Origin: CAZQDP01 sp964592375
GTDB taxonomy: Bacteria > Bacillota > Clostridia > RUG12999
Length of the DNA stretch: 5,319 nucleotides
NCBI GenBank assembly: GCA_964592375.1
Contig: CAZQDP010000094.1
Location: 1-5,319, forward strand
Direction of reading: 5' to 3'
A program made the translations under genes and the position numbers. Positions 1 through 5,263 of this stretch are shown here, one piece after another. Numbering within the stretch: the first letter of the stretch is position 1; every line of letters starts with the position of its first letter. The notes under the pieces were generated by a model. That model searched no databases. It saw nothing but the letters and a program-made list of their open reading frames with translations, and was not told the DNA's origin.

Positions 1-18
1 CGGCGCAAAAATAAGTAT

Positions 19-93
19 CTGCTTCGAAGGATTGCGTTTACAGCTGGCGACATGGGCAACCCCATCGTTGCCCACAATTGCACTGCGAAGCAG
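19..93. repeat. Nested inverted repeat, possible structured RNA or small palindromic repeat element
   Basis: Two perfect 8-bp inverted repeats are nested. The outer arms CTGCTTCG (19-26) and CGAAGCAG (86-93) enclose the inner arms TGGGCAAC (53-60) and GTTGCCCA (67-74), with the 6-base loop CCCATC. A middle helix of about 5 bp, including one G-U pair, is possible between 30-34 and 75-79, leaving an 18-base bulge at 35-52. No T-run follows on either strand, so this is not a normal intrinsic terminator. It matches no riboswitch class, tRNA or known small RNA that I recognise. Frame 1 is also open from the window edge to a TGA at 103-105 (34 codons, ending AKQAKK), so this could instead be the 3' end of a truncated upstream gene. 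The palindrome structure is what the sequence shows; its role is unknown. Confidence 0.45.
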
Positions 94-164
94 GCAAAAA
101 AGTGAGCAATTTACATGGAGGAAAATGATATAAAAACAAAGATGAAAAGGTGAACTCATTTTCG

Positions 165-182
165 CAAAAAGTTTCAAAAAGT
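165..182. promoter_or_regulatory. 10-bp-phased direct repeat upstream of the fucI promoter
   Basis: The 8-base word CAAAAAGT occurs at 165-172 and again at 175-182, a repeat of exactly 10 bp or one helical turn. It ends two bases before the fucI -35 element. Direct repeats phased on one face of the helix and abutting -35 are typical of activator sites, for example response-regulator or AraC-type. The A-rich composition makes chance a real alternative. Confidence 0.35.
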
Positions 183-184
183 GG

Positions 185-213
185 TTTACTTTGGGAAAAT
201 AGTATGATATAAT
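185..213 (+). promoter_or_regulatory. Sigma-A promoter of fucI with extended -10
   Basis: The -35 element is TTTACT (185-190), a weak 4/6 match. A 17-base spacer separates it from a perfect -10 TATAAT (208-213). TG at 205-206 followed by one base forms an extended -10. The transcription start is expected near 220, leaving a leader of only about 25 nt before fucI. The weak -35 fits a promoter that depends on an activator bound at the phased repeat just upstream. Confidence 0.7.
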
Positions 214-235
214 TTTATAAATCAAATGAATAGAC

Positions 236-240
236 GGAGG
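236..240 (+). promoter_or_regulatory. fucI ribosome binding site; bears on the choice between two adjacent Met codons
   Basis: GGAGG at 236-240 is followed by ATG at 246 (5-base gap) and immediately by a second ATG at 249 (8-base gap). The second gives the more usual spacing. It also makes the first two predicted metal ligands number 337 and 361, as in the E. coli enzyme. Either start is possible and they differ by one methionine. Confidence 0.75.
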
Positions 241-245
241 TAAAA

Positions 246-2024
246 ATGATGGGCAAATTAATAGGAGAATACCCCAAGGTTGGCATTCGTCCGACCATCG
301 ACGGCAGACGCATGGGCGTTCGTGAGTCCTTGGAAGAAAAAACAATGAGCATGGCGAAGGCTGCTGCTGCTCTTATCAGTGAAAATTTACGTTATCCGGA
401 TGGTAGCCCCGTTGCGTGTGTGATTGCGGATACCACCATTGGCGGCGTAGCAGAAGCCGCAATGTGTGCCGAAAAATTTGCAAGATGTGGCGTTGGCGTA
501 TCACTCACGGTCACTCCTTGCTGGTGCTATGGTACGGAAACCATCGATATGGACTCTCAGACTCCAAAGGCAATATGGGGCTTTAATGGTACGGAGCGCC
601 CCGGCGCCGTATACCTAGCGGCTGCGCTTGCAGGGCATGCGCAAAAGGGACTGCCTGCGTTTTCTGTCTACGGGCATGATGTGCAGGATTTAGATGATAA
701 TTCAATACCGGCCGATGTTTCGGAAAAGCTTTTAAGATTTGTGCGTGCCGGCCTTGCCGCAGCGCAGATGAAGGGGAAAAGCTATTTATCGCTCGGTAGC
801 GTATCCATGGGAATTGCAGGCTCCGTGGTGGATGCGGATATGTTCTTTGACTATTTGGGCATGCGCAATGAATATGTGGATATGACGGAATTCAAGCGCA
901 GAATTGATCTTGAGATATATGACAAGGAAGAGTTTGCAAAAGCCATCACTTGGGTTCGCGCAAACTGCAAAGAGGGTGTTGATCAGAATAAGGATCAGCG
1001 TAGCGCACAGGAAAAAGACAAGGAATGGGAGTTTATCGTTAAAATGGCGATGATCGGCCGTGACTTGATGCTTGGCAACCCTCAGCTTGCAAAAATGGGA
1101 TTTGTAGAAGAAAGTATGGGGCACAATGCCATTGCTGCCGGATTTCAAGGCCAAAGGCAGTGGACAGACTTCTATCCAAACGGCGACTTTATGGAAGCCA
1201 TTCTTTGTTCCTCTTTTGACTGGAACGGCATAAGAGAACCCCTTGTTATGGCAACCGAGAATGATAGTTTAAATGGCGTTGCGATGCTCATGGGAAAACT
1301 CCTGACCAATACTGCACAGATATTTTGCGATGTCCGTACCTATTGGAGTCCTGAAGCTGTAAAACGAGTCACCGGAAAAGATTTGCCCACCGATGCGGCA
1401 GGCGGCATTATCCATCTTGTGAACTCCGGTGCAGCTGCACTGGATGGAACAGGCGAGCAAACTCAGAACGGCAAACCCGTGATGAAAGCGTTTTGGGATA
1501 TTACGGAGCAAGATGCCAAAGCATGCCTTGACAATACCGTTTGGAGTGCTGCCAGCTATGAATATTTTAGAGGCGGCGGTTTTTCCTCTAATTTCTACAG
1601 CAAGGGTGGCATGCCTATGACCATGAGCCGCCTGAACATCATCAAGGGAATTGGCCCTGTACTGCAAATTGCAGAGGGCTATAGTGTAGCACTTTCCGAA
1701 GACATCTGGAAGCTACTTGACGAGAGAACAAATGCTACTTGGCCCACCACCTGGTTTGCACCGAAATTGACCGGTAAGGGTGCATTTACCGATACCTATA
1801 GCGTGATGGCAAACTGGGGCGCAAATCACTGCGCACTGACCTATGGTCATGTTGGCGCTGACTTTATTACCTTGGCCGCCATTCTTCGCATTCCTGTGAG
1901 CATGCACAATGTGGATGAAGATAAGATTTTCCGTCCCAGTGCATGGAACGCCTTTGGCACGGAAGATAAAGAAGGCGCAGACTATCGAGCTTGCAAGAAT
2001 TTTGGGCCGCTCTACAATCGATAG
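246..2024 (+). CDS. fucI: L-fucose isomerase (EC 5.3.1.25)
   Basis: This is a cytoplasmic, metal-dependent (Mn2+ in the family) ketol isomerase that converts L-fucose to L-fuculose; relatives also act on D-arabinose. At 592 residues it has the length of E. coli FucI (591) and aligns with it throughout. The N-terminal block reads KVGIRPTIDGRRMGVRESLE, GTERPGAVYLAAALA starts at residue 115, and the C terminus is RACKNFGPLYNR. The expected metal ligands are present: Glu338 in ATENDSLNGVAMLMG, Asp362 in CDVRTYWSPEAV and His528 in NWGANHCAL, matching Glu337, Asp361 and His528 of E. coli. There is no signal peptide or membrane segment. The gene has its own promoter and a strong terminator and appears monocistronic. 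No fuculokinase, aldolase, mutarotase or permease gene is adjacent, which is unusual for a fucose locus. It is more GC-rich than the genes to its right. The start at 246 could equally be the ATG at 249. Confidence 0.97.
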   Translation: MMGKLIGEYPKVGIRPTIDGRRMGVRESLEEKTMSMAKAAAALISENLRYPDGSPVACVIADTTIGGVAEAAMCAEKFARCGVGVSLTVTPCWCYGTETIDMDSQTPKAIWGFNGTERPGAVYLAAALAGHAQKGLPAFSVYGHDVQDLDDNSIPADVSEKLLRFVRAGLAAAQMKGKSYLSLGSVSMGIAGSVVDADMFFDYLGMRNEYVDMTEFKRRIDLEIYDKEEFAKAITWVRANCKEGVDQNKDQRSAQEKDKEWEFIVKMAMIGRDLMLGNPQLAKMGFVEESMGHNAIAAGFQGQRQWTDFYPNGDFMEAILCSSFDWNGIREPLVMATENDSLNGVAMLMGKLLTNTAQIFCDVRTYWSPEAVKRVTGKDLPTDAAGGIIHLVNSGAAALDGTGEQTQNGKPVMKAFWDITEQDAKACLDNTVWSAASYEYFRGGGFSSNFYSKGGMPMTMSRLNIIKGIGPVLQIAEGYSVALSEDIWKLLDERTNATWPTTWFAPKLTGKGAFTDTYSVMANWGANHCALTYGHVGADFITLAAILRIPVSMHNVDEDKIFRPSAWNAFGTEDKEGADYRACKNFGPLYNR

Positions 2025-2042
2025 AAATAAAGCACAAAGCAT

Positions 2043-2080
2043 AGAAGGACTGCCATGTAGAAAGCAGTCCTTCTTTTTTT
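2043..2080 (+). terminator. Intrinsic terminator of fucI
   Basis: AGAAGGACTGC (2043-2053) pairs perfectly over 11 bp with GCAGTCCTTCT (2064-2074) around a 10-base loop. The hairpin runs straight into a T-run (2074-2080). It begins 19 bases after the fucI stop. On the opposite strand it is preceded by an A-run and followed only by T-rich mixed sequence, so it may also slow the convergent minus-strand transcript, but less efficiently. Confidence 0.92.
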
Positions 2081-2081
2081 A

Positions 2082-2096
2082 GCCTTTGAAAAAGGC
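2082..2096. repeat. Small hairpin between the convergent genes
   Basis: GCCTTT (2082-2087) and AAAGGC (2091-2096) form a 6-bp perfect inverted repeat with a 3-base loop. It lies between the fucI terminator and the stop codon (2099-2101) of the minus-strand gene. For the minus-strand transcript it is the first structure after the stop codon, but it has no T-run behind it, so it is at most an accessory 3'-end stabilising stem. Confidence 0.4.
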
Positions 2097-2098
2097 AC

Positions 2099-2959
2099 TT
2101 ATTCAAATGTAAGCTTCGCAATGGCGACGCCGCCTTCAATCGGAATGTCGTATTTTCGCCAACCACAGCTTGTGATATAAAGCCCATCATCCTCGCAGAT
2201 AATTTCTCCGGCGTGGCTCCTTAGGGTGGTGATTACCATTTTATCGTGGTTGTCCTTGGTGTAATCTCCAAACGAAAAAGGATCCTTTGAGCAAAAAACC
2301 AGCATATTTTGATAAGTGGAAAAGCTGCAGTCTGTATATGTGGTAAATAAATAAAACATTCCCTTATGTTTGATAACATAAGGCGATTCAAAGGCGCCCC
2401 AAGGAGGGTTTAGCGGTGCATTGCCGGAGGAAGTCAGTGCGTAATTCGAAAAGTGCCAAGTGATTAAATCCTTGGAGGTATGGCATGAAATGCAGCTATA
2501 GCCATCCTTCACGCCGGAAACATACATCAAATAGGTTCCATCCTCAAGCCGAATAATCATATGGTCTCTGTGAGTACTCAATACGGGATTTCCAATCATT
2601 TTAATTTCATGCCCCATCCAGTGAGAAAGCTCAAAGGAAACATCGAGCTTCGTGGGCGATGGGCCATAATACATATAATAGACGTTTTCATGTTCAATCA
2701 CGCAAGGAGCCCATGCACGAATTCCATTATCGATAACAATACCTAACTCTTCCATCGGTGTATCATCATAAAGTTTCTTTGCGGTGGCATGAACAAAATA
2801 TCTTTCTTTATCGGCACCGCTTACAAGACTTGTTATGCCAAATAAATGCCAATGACCGTCTTTGTCCTTAATAAGAGAATGGTCGTTTACATAATTCCCA
2901 TACTTCTCGGGTTTAAACAGTAATTTCCAATCACTCGAAATTTTTGGGGTATAGATCAT
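2099..2959 (-). CDS. Five-bladed beta-propeller glycoside hydrolase-like protein (GH43/GH32 superfamily), substrate unknown
   Basis: This 286-residue protein has no signal peptide, so it is probably cytoplasmic and acts on imported oligosaccharides. The repeated pattern of a short acidic motif, an aromatic strand and a YYMYY/YLMYV/FYLFT-type strand recurs about five times, as in five-bladed propeller glycosidases. Blade motifs are VNDHSLIKDKDGHWHLFG (Asp26), AWAP (82-85), HRDHMIIRLEDGTYLMYVSG (Asp132), AFESPYVI (Glu191) and RSHAGEII (His249, Glu252). Asp26, Asp132 and Glu191 sit where the nucleophile or base, the auxiliary Asp and the general acid lie in GH32/GH43 enzymes. Both Asp residues are followed by His instead of the usual Pro. 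The ATG at 2959 is chosen because AGGAAG lies 7 bases upstream and because the longer frame, reaching back to 3103, would span the promoter at 3012-3040. The gene is convergent with fucI. The fold is likely; activity and substrate are not established, and a non-catalytic propeller is possible. Confidence 0.75.
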   Translation of the reverse strand: MIYTPKISSDWKLLFKPEKYGNYVNDHSLIKDKDGHWHLFGITSLVSGADKERYFVHATAKKLYDDTPMEELGIVIDNGIRAWAPCVIEHENVYYMYYGPSPTKLDVSFELSHWMGHEIKMIGNPVLSTHRDHMIIRLEDGTYLMYVSGVKDGYSCISCHTSKDLITWHFSNYALTSSGNAPLNPPWGAFESPYVIKHKGMFYLFTTYTDCSFSTYQNMLVFCSKDPFSFGDYTKDNHDKMVITTLRSHAGEIICEDDGLYITSCGWRKYDIPIEGGVAIAKLTFE

Positions 2960-2966
2960 TTTCGCA

Positions 2967-2972
2967 CTTCCT
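2967..2972 (-). promoter_or_regulatory. Ribosome binding site deciding the start of the propeller gene
   Basis: On the minus strand AGGAAG ends 7 bases before the ATG at 2959. An in-frame GTG lies slightly upstream (minus-strand GTGACA), but it has only a poor TTGAG in front of it. The ATG at 2959 is therefore favoured. Confidence 0.75.
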
Positions 2973-2978
2973 TTTTTT

Positions 2979-2997
2979 GTCACCTCAATTGAGGGAC
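2979..2997. promoter_or_regulatory. Palindromic operator candidate in the propeller gene leader
   Basis: CCTCAATTGAGG (2983-2994) is a perfect 12-bp palindrome. It is flanked by GTC (2979-2981) and GAC (2995-2997), which extend the symmetry after a single unpaired A. It sits roughly 8-26 bases downstream of the predicted transcription start and just upstream of the ribosome binding site, where a repressor would block transcription. With no loop, it suits a DNA-binding dimer better than an RNA hairpin. The regulator is not in this window. Confidence 0.5.
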
Positions 2998-3011
2998 GAT
3001 GAGTTTTTTTC

Positions 3012-3040
3012 AGTATAGCTGATAATATATGGCGTGTCAA
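3012..3040 (-). promoter_or_regulatory. Strong sigma-A promoter of the propeller glycosidase gene
   Basis: Read on the minus strand, TTGACA (3040-3035) is followed by a 17-base spacer and TATACT (3017-3012). The -35 is perfect and the -10 matches 5/6. The predicted start is near 3005, about 45 bases before the ATG at 2959. It shows that this gene need not depend on read-through from the ABC-F gene upstream. Confidence 0.88.
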
Positions 3041-3099
3041 GTTCGATATGCATTTGCAGTTCTCTATGTATAAAAAGCTTGCGTGCACCCTTGGGCTTA

Positions 3100-4884
3100 T
3101 CATGAACTACCTTCAATTTCTTCTGCAAGCTCGGTAAGATAAACCCACCTTGCCATTTTTTCGTCCAGTTCTTTTTCAAGTTCAGACTTTTTTATCGTAA
3201 GCGCTTGTAGTAATACATAATTGCTGGCATTTTCTTCAATTTCTTGCTTGGCTATTGAGATCTCCTTTTCTAAGCTTGCAATTACATGATCAATATTGGT
3301 ATACTCCTGCTGTTCTTTAAAGGTAAATTTGCGTTTTTTACTTTTTGTTTTCACCCGTGAATCTGCCTTTTTTTCAGTTACTTCCTCTTGAAGAGTTGGT
3401 TCATCTGCTACTTGTCTTACATAATCGGAGTATCCCCCAAGATACTCTTTTATGATACCGTTTTCCTTATACGCAAATATTTTGTCTACCACCCTATCCA
3501 GAAAATATCGATCATGGGAAACAACGATGACTGCGCCGGAAAAGCTTTCCAGATAATCCTCTAAAACGCTCAGCGTTTGGATATCCAAATCGTTTGTTGG
3601 CTCATCTAGTAATAATATATTTGGCTCTCCCATTAGCAATCGTAAAAGAAATAATCTTCGTCTTTCACCACCCGATAATTTACCAATTGTGTTCCATTGA
3701 AGCGAGGGTTCGAATAAAAACCGCTCAAGCATTTGTGACGCAGAGACCATCCCGTCAGCCGTTTTTATATTTTCGGCAAAGCTACGAATATAATCGATGA
3801 CGCGAACAGAAGTATCCACTTCTTCACATTCCTGAGAAAAATAAGCGATTTTAACTGTTTTTCCAATAACAATCTCACCTTGATCGGGTGTGACATCCCC
3901 AATGATCATTTTCAGTAGTGTTGATTTGCCACAGCCGTTAGGTCCGATTATCCCTATTCGATCGTCTCTTAAAACGGTGTATTCAAAATCTTCAATTAGT
4001 TTGTTATCCCCATAATGCTTTGAAACCCCATTGAGTTGAATTGTCTTTCTCCCTAACCTTGAAGAAATGGAGCCAAGTTCTAATTTTTCTTGAGATGCCG
4101 GTCCGCTTTGCTCTTTTAATGCAACATATCTTTCCACCCTTGATTTGGCTTTCGTTGAACGTGCCCTTGCACCTCTTTGCATCCATGCCAACTCTTTTTT
4201 TAGCAAAGACTGGCGTTTTCTCTCGGAAGAGAGCGCCATATCTAACCGCGCGGCTTTTAGCTCCAAATATTCCGCGTAGTTGGCCTGATAAGTAAATAAA
4301 TTTCCGTTTTCAATCTCAATTATTCTACTGGTAACCCGTTCCAGAAAATATCGATCGTGAGTGACCATTAAAATAGCACCAGGATAGTTGCTTAAATATT
4401 TTTCAAGAAACTCGACCACATCATGATCAATATGGTTGGTTGGCTCATCTAAAATCAGTATCCCGGCAGGCCTTACGAGTGCACTTGCGATAGCAACCTT
4501 TTTCTTTTGCCCACCGGATAAAAGGTTCACATTCTTATCAAAATCGGTAATCCCAAGCTTTGTTAGAATGGCTTTGCTTTCATATTCTTTCAGATTTTTT
4601 ATATCGGAAGAAACACCTAATAACACTTGTTCTAACACCGAAATATGATTTTCAAAAATAGGAATTTGCGGCAAGTATTGAACGCGAACAGCACTTGATT
4701 TGGTTACCAATCCGCTATCTGCTGCCTCAAGGCCGGCAATGATCTTTAAAAAAGTTGATTTTCCGGCTCCGTTGACCCCGATAACACCAATTTTATCTCC
4801 GTCATTAATCGTGAAGGAAATATCCTTTAAAAGAGTCTTTTCCGAAAAGCTTTTGGTTATGTTTTCTGCGGTTAGTAATATCAT
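3100..4884 (-). CDS. ABC-F ATPase, Uup/YfmR type
   Basis: A cytoplasmic 594-residue protein with two fused ABC ATPase domains and no membrane segments. Domain 1 has Walker A GVNGAGKST (36-44), signature LSGGQ (122-126), Walker B with catalytic Glu147 in LDEPTNHID, and switch His176. A charged helical linker (about 205-265, including ELAWMQRGARARSTKAKSR) is the arm that contacts ribosome-bound tRNA in this family. Domain 2 has GPNGCGKST (314-322), LSGGE (403-407), Glu428 in LDEPTNDLD, and His457. A basic stretch (about 503-522) leads to a C-terminal coiled coil (about 530-592) with FKEQQEY and EKMARW, characteristic of the Uup/YfmR subgroup. That subgroup acts on stalled ribosomes; B. subtilis YfmR works alongside EF-P. 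All catalytic residues are intact. The ATG at 4884 follows GTGAGG by 6 bases. An antibiotic-resistance ABC-F is less likely because the C-terminal domain is Uup-like. Confidence 0.93.
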   Translation of the reverse strand: MILLTAENITKSFSEKTLLKDISFTINDGDKIGVIGVNGAGKSTFLKIIAGLEAADSGLVTKSSAVRVQYLPQIPIFENHISVLEQVLLGVSSDIKNLKEYESKAILTKLGITDFDKNVNLLSGGQKKKVAIASALVRPAGILILDEPTNHIDHDVVEFLEKYLSNYPGAILMVTHDRYFLERVTSRIIEIENGNLFTYQANYAEYLELKAARLDMALSSERKRQSLLKKELAWMQRGARARSTKAKSRVERYVALKEQSGPASQEKLELGSISSRLGRKTIQLNGVSKHYGDNKLIEDFEYTVLRDDRIGIIGPNGCGKSTLLKMIIGDVTPDQGEIVIGKTVKIAYFSQECEEVDTSVRVIDYIRSFAENIKTADGMVSASQMLERFLFEPSLQWNTIGKLSGGERRRLFLLRLLMGEPNILLLDEPTNDLDIQTLSVLEDYLESFSGAVIVVSHDRYFLDRVVDKIFAYKENGIIKEYLGGYSDYVRQVADEPTLQEEVTEKKADSRVKTKSKKRKFTFKEQQEYTNIDHVIASLEKEISIAKQEIEENASNYVLLQALTIKKSELEKELDEKMARWVYLTELAEEIEGSS

Positions 4885-4890
4885 TTTTTA

Positions 4891-4942
4891 CCTCACTGTA
4901 TTTTTTGGCAATGCACCAAGCAGTGAAAGACACGCTTTTCAT
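4891..4942 (-). promoter_or_regulatory. ABC-F leader with Shine-Dalgarno-sequestering hairpin and competing upstream stem
   Basis: On the minus strand the Shine-Dalgarno segment CAGTGAGG (4898-4891) can pair with TTTCACTG (4928-4921) over 8 bp: six Watson-Crick and two G-U pairs. Inside that helix, 4905-4919 forms its own small stem (TTGG/CCAA plus two wobble pairs). The same TTTCA strand can instead pair with an upstream TGAAAAG (4941-4935) through a bulge. The layout 1:2 versus 2:3, with strand 3 carrying the ribosome binding site, is the arrangement of translational attenuators. The pairing is visible in the sequence; regulation is inferred. Confidence 0.45.
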
Positions 4943-4985
4943 GCAAACGAATATCTTAGAAATGGTTTATCATTCTGCTATTATC

Positions 4986-5014
4986 ATTATAGAATGGATA
5001 AGGGAAATAGTCAA
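4986..5014 (-). promoter_or_regulatory. Sigma-A promoter of the ABC-F gene
   Basis: Read on the minus strand, TTGACT (5014-5009) is separated by 17 bases from a perfect TATAAT (4991-4986). The predicted start is near 4979, which gives a leader of about 95 nt before the ATG at 4884. That is long for a simple housekeeping gene. Confidence 0.88.
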
Positions 5015-5020
5015 TTAAAA

Positions 5021-5047
5021 AATGATATCCACTGCATTGACATCATT
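5021..5047. promoter_or_regulatory. Imperfect inverted repeat between the divergent promoters (operator candidate)
   Basis: AATGATATC (5021-5029) and GACATCATT (5039-5047) are inverted copies matching at 8 of 9 positions, with centres 18 bp apart. The repeat starts 7 bases upstream of the ABC-F -35 element and lies about 40 bases upstream of the rightward -35. It is placed so that one bound protein could influence both promoters. A second, shorter palindrome, ATGCAAATGCAT, follows at 5048-5059. Confidence 0.4.
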
Positions 5048-5088
5048 ATGCAAATGCATACAAGATAGAAAGAAATTTGGAAAATCAC

Positions 5089-5117
5089 TTGAATTTGCGC
5101 GAAAAATAGAATATAAT
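5089..5117 (+). promoter_or_regulatory. Rightward sigma-A promoter, divergent from the ABC-F promoter
   Basis: TTGAAT (5089-5094) is followed by a 17-base spacer and a perfect TATAAT (5112-5117). The predicted start is near 5124. No full gene follows within the window, so it drives a leader of about 195 nt and then a gene starting at or beyond 5319. Confidence 0.72.
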
Positions 5118-5161
5118 ATGAAATAATAAACAAAATTGGTGGAATATATCATTGCATATGT

Positions 5162-5216
5162 GGCGGCCTCTGCGGTAGCAGAAAAGCCGCTCGGGTTATC
5201 TTTGTGGCAAATTTTT
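5162..5216 (+). promoter_or_regulatory. Attenuator-like pair of mutually exclusive hairpins
   Basis: Hairpin A pairs GCGGC (5163-5167) with GCCGC (5186-5190), plus a G-U pair at 5162/5191, and contains an inner stem TCTGC/GCAGA (5169-5173/5178-5182) capped by GGTA. Hairpin B reuses GCCGC (5186-5190), pairing it with GTGGC (5204-5208), followed by AAATTTTTATATTTT. A and B cannot coexist, and B with its T-rich tail is placed like a terminator. B is only 5 bp (one G-U) with a 13-base loop, and its T-run is offset by three A, so it would be a weak terminator. Confidence 0.45.
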
Positions 5217-5263
5217 ATATTTTGTATATTGGGTTCTTAATCCTAAAGGAAAATAATTGATTA

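Noticed and set aside
115..153. Short plus-strand frame of 12 codons (MEENDIKTKMKR) upstream of fucI
   Set aside because: No ribosome binding site precedes it and it lies upstream of the fucI promoter, so it is not on the fucI transcript.
121..163. 8-bp inverted repeat GAAAATGA/TCATTTTC spaced 27 bases
   Set aside because: It is A/T-rich with a long spacer and no T-run, so chance is a sufficient explanation.
786..2042. Minus-strand open frames inside fucI (786-1154, 1269-1667, 1713-2042)
   Set aside because: They lie antisense to a highly conserved full-length enzyme, show no recognisable domains and have no ribosome binding site; they are shadows of fucI codon structure.
3060..3099. Intrinsic terminator after the ABC-F gene
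   Set aside because: On the minus strand AAGC and GCTT could pair before a short T-run, but the stem is only 4 bp with a large loop. No convincing terminator is visible, and some read-through into the propeller gene is possible.
2960..3103. N-terminal extension of the propeller protein to an ATG at 3103
   Set aside because: It would contain the consensus promoter and the palindrome of the same gene, and the family-like sequence begins only after the ATG at 2959.
3100..4884. ABC-F protein as an antibiotic-resistance determinant
   Set aside because: The linker and the C-terminal coiled coil match the Uup/YfmR housekeeping type, not the usual resistance subgroups. The leader alone is not enough to call resistance.
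5037..5066. TTGACA at 5037-5042 as a second rightward promoter
   Set aside because: No acceptable -10 lies 16-18 bases downstream; the best candidate matches only three of six positions.
5139..5240. 33-codon frame starting at GTG 5139 with a hydrophobic second half
   Set aside because: It has no ribosome binding site and overlaps the GC-rich hairpins. It could be a leader peptide, but nothing supports its translation.
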